DNA of 64,000 bases from Cryphonectria parasitica EP155. Its lineage: Eukaryota > Ascomycota > Sordariomycetes > Diaporthales > Cryphonectriaceae. Location of the stretch: the NCBI RefSeq assembly GCF_011745365.1, contig NW_024468912.1, positions 1,054,001 through 1,118,000 of the forward strand. Reading direction: 5' to 3'. The notes under the pieces are model-generated. The model saw only the letters and a program-made list of their open reading frames with translations. It searched no databases and was not told the origin of the DNA. The position numbers and the translations under genes were made by a program. Positions 22,299-32,522 of this stretch are shown here, one piece after another. Position 1 is the first letter of the stretch. The number at the start of each line of letters is the position of its first letter.

Positions 22299-23593
22299 CT
22301 ACTCGATTCGAGGTGATCCTGCTATATTATCCTGAACACGCTTCCAATCCTGAGACCCATCTTCGAATGGAGCATATTTCTGGATCAAATGAACAAAATC
22401 GTCGAAAGCACTGCGGGGATCGTTCGTCAGATATTTTTTTAGTGATACAGACTAGACGTGGGTGACTTACAGCTGCCGTGCTGGAGAACCTGCATAACAA
22501 GCAGAATGCATGAGGTTGGTTTTTGCGCTGTAGAGACGATTCCTATCATCCCATTCTTCTTCCGGCTTGCTTGCCTGGAAATGGCGTAGATACTCCCGCC
22601 GGAACACTTTATCCCGAAATCTATGCCTTTCTGCTCTCCAGCTACCCAGCTCCATCTCATTGTGTGCATAATAAACACCGCAATCGAAGATGATGGGGTC
22701 TCCGGAGTCAGCGTCGCTCGCAACATTGCCGTCCCATAGATCTCCATGGATCAGACAAGGTTTGATCGAGTTACCATGTGTCTCGAGCGCACCGATAAGC
22801 CGTGGTATCAGATGAGATTGGACTCTTGCGAAGACAAGTTCCATTGCCGGCCAGACTCCGTTCGTCTCGGTGTCTTGACGTTTTGCTTCCGCCAGCAGGT
22901 TGGAGAAGAAAGACGTCCAGCTCGCATCCCAAGCGATAGATTGTAGTCGTGCCCCGTCGTAAGTCTGTATGCCAAAACCAAACATACCAGTTGGTGACTC
23001 GCTTCTTTTGTGCATTTCTGCGAGCCTAAGTCCCAGTTTGGCAGGATCTGGGAGGCCCGTGACAAGGTGCCTGAACTCAATGAGGAGAAAATAGCTCGCA
23101 ATCTCGACGTTCTTCAGCTTGCCCCACGCGATAGGTCGGACCACTAGCTTTGGCGCCAGCTTGTAAAGTTCTGTCAAGCCAGTGTATTCGCCTTTCAGTT
23201 GTTGCTGACCAAGATCGCCAGCCACATACTGTAGCAACATCAGTCTTTAGCCCCGTGGCACTGCATCCGGGTGATTTTCAGTCGAAGAATGATAGAGTTT
23301 CTGCTTCTTACCTTGGCAAAAAAAGACTCTGGCTTTCCATTCTCCTTGGTGGTCTCAATCCTGAGAGTGAATGACCATGCTGAGAGGCCATGGCTATAGA
23401 CGGACTTCACAATGCTGCCCTCGGGAAGCACTAGGGAACTTGAGCGATATCAGTATATATGACTCAAACATCCATTTCAAGGATTGTGAGATTTGCCTTC
23501 ACAAATTGCATCGTCCAAAGGAAGTGTTCCACCAAGAGAATTACTAAGTGTGGTAAGCTGGTCCTTGAGCACGCGCTGAGCCTCATCTGCCAT
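22299..23593 (-). CDS. Fructosamine-3-kinase / ketosamine-kinase family protein
   Basis: Exons are 23503-23593, 23312-23430, 22471-23228 and 22299-22410, giving 359 residues. The protein shows the fructosamine-kinase fold: LPEGSIVKSVYSHGLSAW at the N-lobe, AGDLGQQQLKGEYTGL, then the aminoglycoside-phosphotransferase-like catalytic motif LIHGDLWDGN and a downstream DPIIFDCGVYYAHNEMELG metal-binding block. These enzymes phosphorylate ketosamines on glycated protein or small molecules and so destabilise the adduct. The last exon (FDDFVHLIQKYAPFED) is recovered only by splicing out a 60-nt intron. The first intron has two possible donors, GTGAAG (used here) or, five bases later, a GC donor; both keep the frame. 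Similar genes also sit in fungal secondary-metabolism settings, so the natural substrate is uncertain. Confidence 0.85.
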
Positions 23594-24803
23594 CTTGGAA
23601 TAGTATATCAAACTTGAGTCGTGCGATACTTGCGCAAAGAAGGCGCAGGTTTTCTAGATCATTGCCTGGGCGGCTGGCGGCTTTTACATTGCCCGGCGCA
23701 GATCATGCAGTAGGCAGCCCAGAAGCGGGGTCCATCGCATAGGTACGCTCCTGACCGATGTGAATCTAGAACAACCCTCAGCGGCAGCGGCCTCGGCCAA
23801 TTTGGTTCGCTGTGCGCTTGCTGCGATATTCTTGGCGATGCTCGAGATCATGATTGGTAGCATGGAAATTGGCTGATGTTGTACGTTCTTGGGGTTTTGA
23901 GTGCAATTTGTGGTCCTTTGCTACTTCTAGAGATGCAGAAAGGGCATACCTGGCGTAGGCAAAGGGTGAGAATAAAGACACAAGAGATGTTCTGATCACA
24001 TTAGACGAAATTATTCAAATTTCGCAAGTCTTGCAGCAGGTTGGTTGAGACTCTAAGTACACGTCTGCATTTGATCTTCAGTTAGGTTTACCGGGAAAGT
24101 AGACCATTGCCCATGCCTTGTCCGCAGAATCTCAGCAGCAAAGGTCATCCTACCCTGAAGCCGCGCGTATGAACGAAATTGATGTGCATTTCCTGGTTTC
24201 AGACAGCCACGCTTTTATGCACGCTGCTCAAACTTTGCGAATTTGGGATACCTTGGCAGGATGTAGTCTTCAACCTCTTTGCTCTTATCCGGATGAGCAA
24301 TATAATCAGAATGTAAGTTCACTATGAAGACAGAATGACTAACTAAAAGCTGCTCAGTAAAGATGACTTACATGAGAAGCCTCACATGCATGGTCACTCC
24401 TTAAGTACAGCATTTCAGAAATTGAATTACGCTTTCAGACACTAAACATCAAGCCCTGAATTAATCACTTTTCGGATTTTCAGCCGGTGCTAACTCAGGT
24501 GGTCATGTGGACACTATGATCGACTAGCATGCTTCATTGATTGAATTGCACAATTTTGTCTCCCTCAATCTTATGGGTTTGGCTGGTGTATCTGAGTATG
24601 AATAGCTGGAGCACCGTAATGCAGTAGCAGGTTGGAGAGTAAGCCCAGTCGCTGCACAAATGTTGATAACCTCGAGATTAGGTTCCGAAAGACAACCTCT
24701 CTGGCTGGTCTGTATCGTGCGGCCTGCTCAAAAAAATCCGCTAGAGACTCCGCCTAGGTCTATTAGATTACTATCAGATGATTCAAACTCATGCCTGTCA
24801 ACC
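23594..24803. other. Intergenic
   Basis: About 1.2 kb of moderately AT-rich sequence with short, scattered open frames and no recognisable gene. Confidence 0.4.
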
Positions 24804-25166
24804 CTAAGCTTCCCCAAGCCAAGGGAGCCATAAAGCACCTCTTGGCCCATAGTCCTGTGTCCGATGCTCAGTCTGGGCGACGTAGGGAGGAGGAGGAGGT
24901 GTAGGCATGTCTTTCATGCTGGTGCGACCATTGACGTAGGTGGGACAGGGGCGAGAGTGAGGTGGGAGATCAAGCAGGGGAATGTCATTGAGTTGATGAA
25001 CACCACTCTGCTGCTGCTGCTGCTGCTGCTGCTGCTCATCTCCGGCTTGGTCGTGCCCAGATCTGGACGATTTAGTGAGGCAACACAATAAGAGGCAGTT
25101 GCAGGTGGCGAGAATGAGCGAGATGAGGATGATGATCAGCATGGTACTGTTGGTGAGGGGCTCCAT
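24804..25166 (-). CDS. Small single-pass membrane protein with polyQ and PPxY motif
   Basis: A 120-residue frame starts at ATG 25166 (MEPLTNSTM). One strong membrane span near the N-terminus (MLIIILISLILATCNCLLLC) is followed by a short basic stretch, nine Gln encoded by a (CAG)9 tract, and a Pro-rich tail containing PPPPPY. That is a PPxY motif of the kind that binds WW domains, for example in Rsp5-type ubiquitin ligases. The layout resembles small membrane adaptors, but I recognise no named family. The frame stays open upstream to 25373, so the start is not certain. A role as an adaptor is inference only. Confidence 0.45.
   Translation of the reverse strand: MEPLTNSTMLIIILISLILATCNCLLLCCLTKSSRSGHDQAGDEQQQQQQQQQSGVHQLNDIPLLDLPPHSRPCPTYVNGRTSMKDMPTPPPPPYVAQTEHRTQDYGPRGALWLPWLGEA
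25008..25034. repeat. (CTG)9 trinucleotide repeat
   Basis: Nine uninterrupted CTG units on the plus strand encode the polyglutamine of the minus-strand small membrane protein. It is likely length-polymorphic. Confidence 0.9.
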
Positions 25167-26732
25167 GGTGACATGCGACAGCTTTCCTCGAAGATGCAAA
25201 AGGCGTTTGGGAGAGAGTTGAAGCACAGCTAAGCCCCTCCTCTGAACGATTATGGATAGAAATTTGGATAAGGTGCGTTGTGAGTTCTTGTCCAGTCTTG
25301 GGAAGAGGATAGACATCAGGAATTGGTAAGACCATCTGGGAGGCCCAGACCTATATAATTCCCAGAACATCATTTTCCAGGATTTGTGACAATATCACTC
25401 CCGTAGCTCTCTTCTACTAATCCCCTTAGCCTTTTCATTGTTATGAATTCCTGCCATGGCCCCAGGTTAGAGTGGTTAGCTAACAGTAGTACTGTCGTAG
25501 TGCCTTTGACAATCACATGCTTCAATACAGGGATCGCATTTCTTGCATACTCACAGTGTCTTGGTTGGAAGAGCACGTTTTTGAATGGCTGGTGGATGAT
25601 TTTATAGCTGGCATTGGATACATACTGATGTAGCGTATCAAATTGCCATGTTGTATAAGTAGTCATCATCTGCCTGAGCAAGACAGTCCTCTGCGCCCAC
25701 TCTCTCCAGCATTATTGAATAAGAGTCTGAAAGTTCGATATACTACGAAAGAGATGCCTGCTTGCTCTTTCTCTCGACTTATATTTTCTTTTTGAATAAA
25801 ACCTTTTCTTTTAATATGGGCGAACATGGCTGGAGACAGCATGGCTCTGAGTACTTAAGTGCATGCAGAAGGTCCCTTTTTGAAAAGACGAGCTCTAGCT
25901 TGTAGCTGGAGTGTAGACAACAATATGATGCAATCAGTCACATTTGAGGAGAAGTCAATCTTTCCAAATACAGTAAAAATTCATCCTGATCCATTTCTTT
26001 GATTTGTCTATGAAGAAGACTTACGACTCAAATGTCCAACCACGTGCTCATGTTTCCCCACACTGGATGTAGTACAAGGGGAGACCATGCTGTCGGGTTC
26101 CCTTGGCAAGGGAAATTGTGAGACATCCTCAATAAGACAGGTATTCGAGTCGAAGAACCTTGCACGTTCCGGCACAAAAGAATTGTAGTATGAATCTGTA
26201 GACCTCATAATATGACAAGTGATATGTGGGTGGGAATTTTTGTTTTAGATTTCATCTGTACTTTAGACCCTTGAATCCCCAGATCTCCATGCATGACGTT
26301 AGTGTGCCCCTCACTCAGCTCCAGTTCTAGTGCAACTTGCCCCATGAGACGATCCAGTAGTTGGTGGGCCAGAAGTGGCATGGGGGGTCACTCACTGCAC
26401 CCTGTCAGGCCTGTCCTGCGCTACTGTACTGATCCCACACCTCGACCTCGTGCTGCTCCAGTTGCACAGCTCCAATTAAGCCCTGTCCCACCCAACTCCA
26501 ACATCAACCATCATCCATCATCACCAACCAGACCTTGTCTTACCTTCGCTCGTATACGCAACCATAGCTCAACATCTTTTGAAAATCTAATCAAAGGTTC
26601 CACAGTGCAACGCAACCACCAAGGCGACAATCCCTCTCTAGATCCGACTCGAAGTCGCTCTTGTATACGCAATCGGTACAGCCTCCCATTTACAACGCCT
26701 GCACATGACACTGCACTCTCCGTTTCGCCGTC
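25167..26732. other. Gene-poor stretch upstream of the WD40 gene
   Basis: This includes an unrecognised minus-strand frame (25370 to about 25669) and another at 26008-26208, neither with a known domain. From about 26400 to 26730 the plus strand becomes C-rich and pyrimidine-rich, which fits the promoter and 5' leader of the WD40 gene. Confidence 0.35.
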
Positions 26733-29700
26733 ATGGCCAAGAAGGCACGACAGAGAATCAGCTATGGTGCGCATACCCCTCAACCGTTGTCCCTTTTGTG
26801 AGAAACCGTGGCTCTGCCTGCGCCCCGCTCGCGCGCATACTGCTCAATATTGCGCACGAGTCTGTTTCTAATTTCTGACGCCTCCTCCCGTCTATAGTTC
26901 TCGAACGAGCAGATAAGCAGGCAGGTGGTCACATCAAGGGTGTCAATGGCCTTGCTGTCGACCGCGAGAGGTCTATCCTGTAAGCCCCTATTACTATCAC
27001 CCGTCCGCTGCCAATCACGAGACCTTGGCGCAGTCCCTATTACGCACGTGGTGGCTGCTGACCATGCTGGTACGCCAGATACTCTGGAGGTCGCGATGGC
27101 ATCCTCTGTGCATGGGATCTGAACCTCGGCCTGTCCGACAATCCAACCTCTTCCACAGTTGACTCGACTCCCGACGCGACGCCCGACGTCTCCAGGACCA
27201 AGAATACCACCAAGTTTCGCACGCAACACCTCGCACATACTAACTGGATCTGCGATATTGCATTGGTTCAGGGAAGCGAAGCGGTGGTGACAGCCTCTCA
27301 GGACCAGCTTGTCAAGCTCTGGAGGCCACACGCGAGCCAGGCTGAGGAGCCCTACAAGATTGGCGAACACGCGGACTATGCCAAATGTGTCGCATCGCCA
27401 AACTCGAATGGCACATGGGTTGCCACGGGCGGCTTGGATCGCAAGGTATACATGTGGGATCTGAACGGCGGCGGCAAGATTCAAGAGATCGATACACAGG
27501 GCGAGGAGATCTCGGAGAAGGGCTCCATCTACTCTCTCAGTACTACCGAGAACGTCTTAGCCTACGGCGGGCCCGAGTCTATATTACATCTTTGGGACCC
27601 AAGATCGGGGAAGCGCATCACAAAATTTCGCGGCCATACGGGTCTCGTGCGGTCTATCCTGCTAAGTGCGAACGGCGACACAGTCATGACGGGCAGCCAG
27701 GACCAGACGGTCAAGATCTGGAGCGTCACGGCAGGCCGTTGCATGCACACCCTGACTATGCATAACGAGTCCGTCTTCTCACTGTACTCGGAGGCCCCAG
27801 ACCTGTCTGTCTTTTACAGCGCAGACCGGTCCGGCTTGGTAGTGAAAACCGACACCCGTGGCGCTGAGGTGGATGACGGTCTTGCTCTCGCCGTGGCGCA
27901 TGAGCACGACATCGTCAACAAGGTCATCGCTGCAGGAGACTACATATGGACGGCCACCCAGAGGTCGTCTATCAACAGGTGGCACAATGTCGACACCAGC
28001 GCCGATATCCAGCTTCCCGAGTCCTTCAGACAACACCGCGCCTCCGTGTCGAGCAACGTCGCACCTCCTGCGTCTACCGAGACACCTGGCGCAAAGCCAA
28101 AGGAGATTCCTCCCAGATCGATTCTTCGCATCTCAAATACGGCAAAGTTCCCTCTTCCCGACACCGAGGCAGACCCGAGTGCAAACGAGCCTGTCAACGC
28201 TGTGGACCCCATACAGCACGTGCCTCAGGAGACAATCGAGGGCCAGTTTGGCCTGGTTAAGCATCGGCTGCTGGCAAACAAACGCGAGGTTCTTACACTG
28301 GATACGGCCGGTGATGTCCTGCTCTGGGACCTGATCAAGGTAAACACAGCCCAGTGTGATCACTTGCAACGCACCGCTTACTGACTTTTGACCATAGTGC
28401 AAACCCATCAAAAGCTACGGAAAGAAGCACCTGGAGGACGTTGAGCCCGAAGCTAACACGCGTGAGAGCATATCGCCATGGTGCTCAGTGGATACAAGCT
28501 CCGGCAACCTCACCGTTGTCCTGGAGCCATTTAATTGTTTTGATGCCGAAATGTATGCCGATGAGCTTCCGCTGGACGAGCCAGTCGAGTTCAGAGACGA
28601 CCAGAGAAGTGAGTCAAGTGCAATCTTGCCGGAGACATGGCTTAAGTGCATGTGCTGACTTTGAGTGATCAGTCAACTACGGGAAATGGATCCTGCGCTA
28701 CCTTTTCGCAAACTTACTCGACGAAGAGATCAAGCGTGACGAGGCCCATCGGCACAAGCTCAACGAGATGGTGGACTCGCGCATCGCGGCAATAAAAGCG
28801 AAGCCGATCACGATCCAGCTCCCCAACAGTGCCGGCTGGGAACAAGCGGTGGAGACCCCAACCACCCCCAGAGCCAATGGCCCTCAGTATGTGCCCATGA
28901 CACCAGGTGGCATGGGCATTGGACTTGCGACGCCAGTTTTACCAAAGGAGGGGGCCATGGGGCCTGGGAGCCCCTTGGAGGCACGGGCCTCTGCAAACGG
29001 GCAGCAGTTGCAAGACCGAGAGGATTACTTTTCCAACGCAATCAATGCCATTAATAGCAATCAGACTGCGAAGCCGGCCGGCACACCTGCCACTGAGCAA
29101 GCTGAAGACAAGACTAACAAGTCCGAGGATGGAAAAGACAGCAAGGACAAGGAGAAGGACAGGGGCGATGCCAAGTCGCCTTTCGGCAAGAAGTTCCGTA
29201 TGGGCATGTCCTTTGGGACGAAGAAGCTGGGCAGATCAGGCTCGGCATCAGTGGCAGAGAAACCTGCAGTCGTGGACGACAAGGCGGCTGAATCCGAATC
29301 GTCGTCGAACCACGAGCCGGAGAAGGAGTTCGACGACAACTTCCTGGGTGTCGTGCAAAAGATCCAGAACATGTACGAGAAGCACCTGGCCGAGACCCCA
29401 GAGAAGCATGTCGAGACCAAGATCACGCCTAGCCTGCCCAACGAGACGCCTGTGCTGAAGCTGCCTCCTGGGACCAAGGTGATCATCCAGGAGGAAACGT
29501 CCGGCGGAAGTGCCGAGCTGTACCGCGGAACGGTGGAGTCTGTGGGGTCCGACGCGGACGAGATCGAGAAGTGTGCGCCGCAGTGGCTCGGCGAGGTACT
29601 GCTTCTGAACACCCCGCCGCAAAAGGAACCGGTCAAGGTCTCATTCGTGCTACATCCCTGGCCCGATTCAGGATTGCCCGTCCTTGCGCCCACGGATGGA

Positions 29701-30166
29701 AACAACCGCCTCAATGCTAATAAGATGTTGCGGGTGAAGAAGATCCTGGCGTACGTGGCGGAGCGGATTGACCCGACTCTGGAAGACGCCGAGAACAAGA
29801 CCGAGGAAGACCCGGCCGCGCTGAAGCCGGAGGAGTATCTCGAGCTGTACTGCGCCGATCAGGTACGTTTGTCTCGAGAGGACTTGTCGAGGGTCAAATG
29901 GAAGTAAAGGAAATCTGCTGACAACCCGATTCTTCTAGCTACTCCCCATCAACATGACCTTAGCGACCATGCGGGCCTATATCTGGAAGGGCGGTAACGA
30001 CGTCGTTCTCTTTTATAAGGCCAATGGCAGGAAAGAAATTCCTCTCCCAGCCCCCGAGGCTCCGACAGCATCAGAGGGAGATGCACCTAGCGACGCACCC
30101 ACGTCGGGCGACGAGGTCCCTGAGGCGCAGTCGCCCCAATCTGCCACACCAGCGGCGGCTACGTAA
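26733..30166 (+). CDS. WDR48/Bun107-like WD40 protein with DUF3337, deubiquitinase cofactor
   Basis: Exons are 26733-26766, 26898-26979, 27079-28339, 28398-28608, 28673-29862 and 29939-30166, giving 1001 residues. Splicing joins [11 protein letters not shown] to [15 protein letters not shown] and then to [16 protein letters not shown], the family N-terminus. About seven WD repeats fill residues 20-330 (for example [42 protein letters not shown]). The C-terminal half has a DUF3337-type domain ending in [19 protein letters not shown]. Human WDR48 (UAF1) and fission-yeast Bun107 bind and activate USP1/Ubp9-type deubiquitinases. A charged, low-complexity region (around residues 640-760) separates the two parts. 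Assignment is firm. Confidence 0.92.
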
Positions 30167-30945
30167 GCTGTCTCGAAGGCCTCATTCTGGGTGAGAATCT
30201 TGACGGAAAATGGTATCGGGGGGAGAAGGTTTCTACGGATCATCAAGATACTGGGTGTGAAGGGTCATACAAAGCGGCAGTTTACAAGTTGTGGCTGGCG
30301 GTGAGGAGCTGAAATCGAACTTAAACGACTGTTTGGACAAGTCCTTTTGCAGTGGCATATCTGACGAGTTGGATATCCTCCTTTATCTACATATATAGAG
30401 AGAGGTTGCCCCAAAGCATCTTGGGGCCTCTTTTAATTATAACATGGAACCTGAGACGAACGCGGCGAAAAGCATGGAGATCGATCATGGGACAGTGGCA
30501 TCGTGACTCTAGCGGATACACAGCGGGCATGAAGGTAGTTGATCTTGCTATAATTTGTCTAAAGGGTATTATTGTTTTGTTTAATGTCTATATGTTATGG
30601 TACAACAGATCTTGTGATGCCTGTTCAGATCCGGATGTCCATGGTGTTTGTGATTAGCAGCATAATGTCTGCCGTGTCGGTGGTGGCAGACTGAACATGG
30701 TTGTATACCACGCTCTTGAAGCTTGGTTATCCTGTACAATGTTTGGTCCAAGAACGGATGTGACAGTTCCAGCAAGGATATGTGCATCTTGGCGTCGAGG
30801 AGGGCTCTGACTGGTAGGTTTTGGAACCCCCTTCTCGCCCATTTTTATGCAGATAATCCTTTGGTCACCTAGAAGCCAAATGAGCACAATCCACCGTCGG
30901 CGTAGCATCCTTCAATGGTTCTCTTTCCTTTCCTACGAATCATCA
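30167..30945. other. Convergent intergenic region
   Basis: About 780 bp between the WD40 gene and the SAM carrier, which converge here. The short hydrophobic frame at 30352-30657 has no family resemblance and is probably chance. Confidence 0.4.
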
Positions 30946-31941
30946 TCACGGCAGTCCAAGACCAGCCCCTCTCCTCACTCGGCCCCTCTCCAGCGCGTTC
31001 ACAGCCCACTGATAGCTCCCTAGGAACACGGCGCCGCCCACGCTGATCCACATCACCCTCGGCCCGATGCCAGCGAAGAAAGGCCGTATGCCGTGCTGCC
31101 GCAGGATAGACACCACGATCTCGGCCACACCGGTGCGCTGGCTGCTCAGCATGACGCGTGTCTTGAGCACATCGAGCGGGGTGGTGACGGCCGCGGCAAC
31201 GGCGCCGGCGACGCTGCCGTACAGGGCGCTCTCGGCGGCAGAGACGTCCTCGCCCGGGCCGAGGAGCTGCTGGCGGCGGCGCGAGTAGGCCTTGAGGGAC
31301 TCCCAGATGGGGAACTGGATGATGGTGAAGGGGACCTCGCGGAGGACGGTGATGCCCCAGCCGCGGTAGAGCTCGCGCACGACCCTGAGGAGGCCGCTGC
31401 CGGAGGAGGAGGAGGAGGAGGAGGAGGGCTGGTGGTGGCGCAGGGCGAGGATTGCGCGCAGGGAGGACAGGGAGGAGCCGCCGTGCTGGCCGGCCTGGGC
31501 GCGCTGCTTGACGACCTCGGTGGGGACGCGGACGGCGCAGGCTGCGATCTCGCCCAGGGAGGCGGCGAACATGTGGTCTACCGCGTGGCTCTTTGCATTA
31601 CCTAACCCTAGCAAGCCATTTTCCCCTTCCTCCCCCTGCTGCTGCAAGCTGCCACGCTCTCGAGCTGTAGTGGTGCCTCTCCGCAGGTCGGCGCAAAACG
31701 TCTTGGCCGACTCGTATGTGCAAAAGAAGAGGGCCGCGCCGGGGGCGGACCCGAGGGCTGCGGAGCCTACGCCCCTGTAGATGCCACGAAAGCCGCCTGA
31801 GGCGAAGAAGCCTTCGGAGGACTGGAGGCGGGTCTTGAGGGTGTCGAGGGGAAAGAGGGCGAGGTCGACGGTGGTGCCGGCTATTCCGCCGGCGAGGAGG
31901 GCCGAGGTGAAGGGTGGACTGCTGGCCTGGGCGGTGGCCAT
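30946..31941 (-). CDS. PET8: Mitochondrial S-adenosylmethionine carrier
   Basis: A single-exon gene of 331 residues starts MATAQASSPPFTSALLAGG. Three carrier repeats carry the signatures FPLDTLKTR, VPTEVVKQR and TPLDVLKTR. The combination AGGIAGTTVDLALFPLDTLK, GEIAACAVRVPTEVVKQRAQ and a short C-terminal GPRVMWISVGGAVFLGSY is characteristic of the Pet8/SLC25A26 subfamily. It imports S-adenosylmethionine into the mitochondrial matrix, in exchange for S-adenosylhomocysteine, for methylation and for biotin and lipoate synthesis. Ser-rich and Gly-rich insertions lie in the matrix loops of repeats 1 and 2. Assignment is firm. Confidence 0.92.
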   Translation of the reverse strand: MATAQASSPPFTSALLAGGIAGTTVDLALFPLDTLKTRLQSSEGFFASGGFRGIYRGVGSAALGSAPGAALFFCTYESAKTFCADLRRGTTTARERGSLQQQGEEGENGLLGLGNAKSHAVDHMFAASLGEIAACAVRVPTEVVKQRAQAGQHGGSSLSSLRAILALRHHQPSSSSSSSSGSGLLRVVRELYRGWGITVLREVPFTIIQFPIWESLKAYSRRRQQLLGPGEDVSAAESALYGSVAGAVAAAVTTPLDVLKTRVMLSSQRTGVAEIVVSILRQHGIRPFFAGIGPRVMWISVGGAVFLGSYQWAVNALERGRVRRGAGLGLP

Positions 31942-32522
31942 TGTTTAACAAGGAGCTTGGGGCAAAGGGGAGAGAAGGAGGAAGAAAAAGAATAGGAGAC
32001 TATATACTGAGAAACATGGCGAGATTTAGTTGTGGTCGTGGAGAAAAGTGTACGTTTGTTTGGTGGTTGATTGTTGATTGGTGACTTAAGGTAGGTTTGG
32101 TTGCACACTGTACAGTCAAGAAATTCCCTCCGATTTCGCCGTCCACCGATAAGAGATAACGGCGGGACCCTGGATTTCAGGCCCTGGAGCTTCCGGTTTA
32201 GTCGTCACAGCTTACAATGTTAGGGAGCGGGGGACCTTGGCAGGGGTCTTGGGCGTACCTGGAGGGATGCTGTGTGTATACCCCAACTGAGGCTTACAGG
32301 GGGTAGATCCTCTGAGGCTCATTCAGTGAGGGGGCTAACTTGCACAAGATAGTCACTAGCAAAAAACCACAGAAGAGAAATTCTTCCCGTCCCAAGCTTG
32401 ACGACGACTTCTCATCAACACTCTTCTAAGCACAGCACATTCGCACATACATACTTTCTAGTACCAGCATTTAAACAGCAGGATCGACTGCTTGAGAATG
32501 AGTCTCAGTATATAATGGCGGG
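31942..32522. promoter_or_regulatory. Divergent promoter region PET8 / TilS-like gene
   Basis: About 580 bp between divergent start codons. It should contain both promoters. No specific motif is recognised. Confidence 0.4.
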
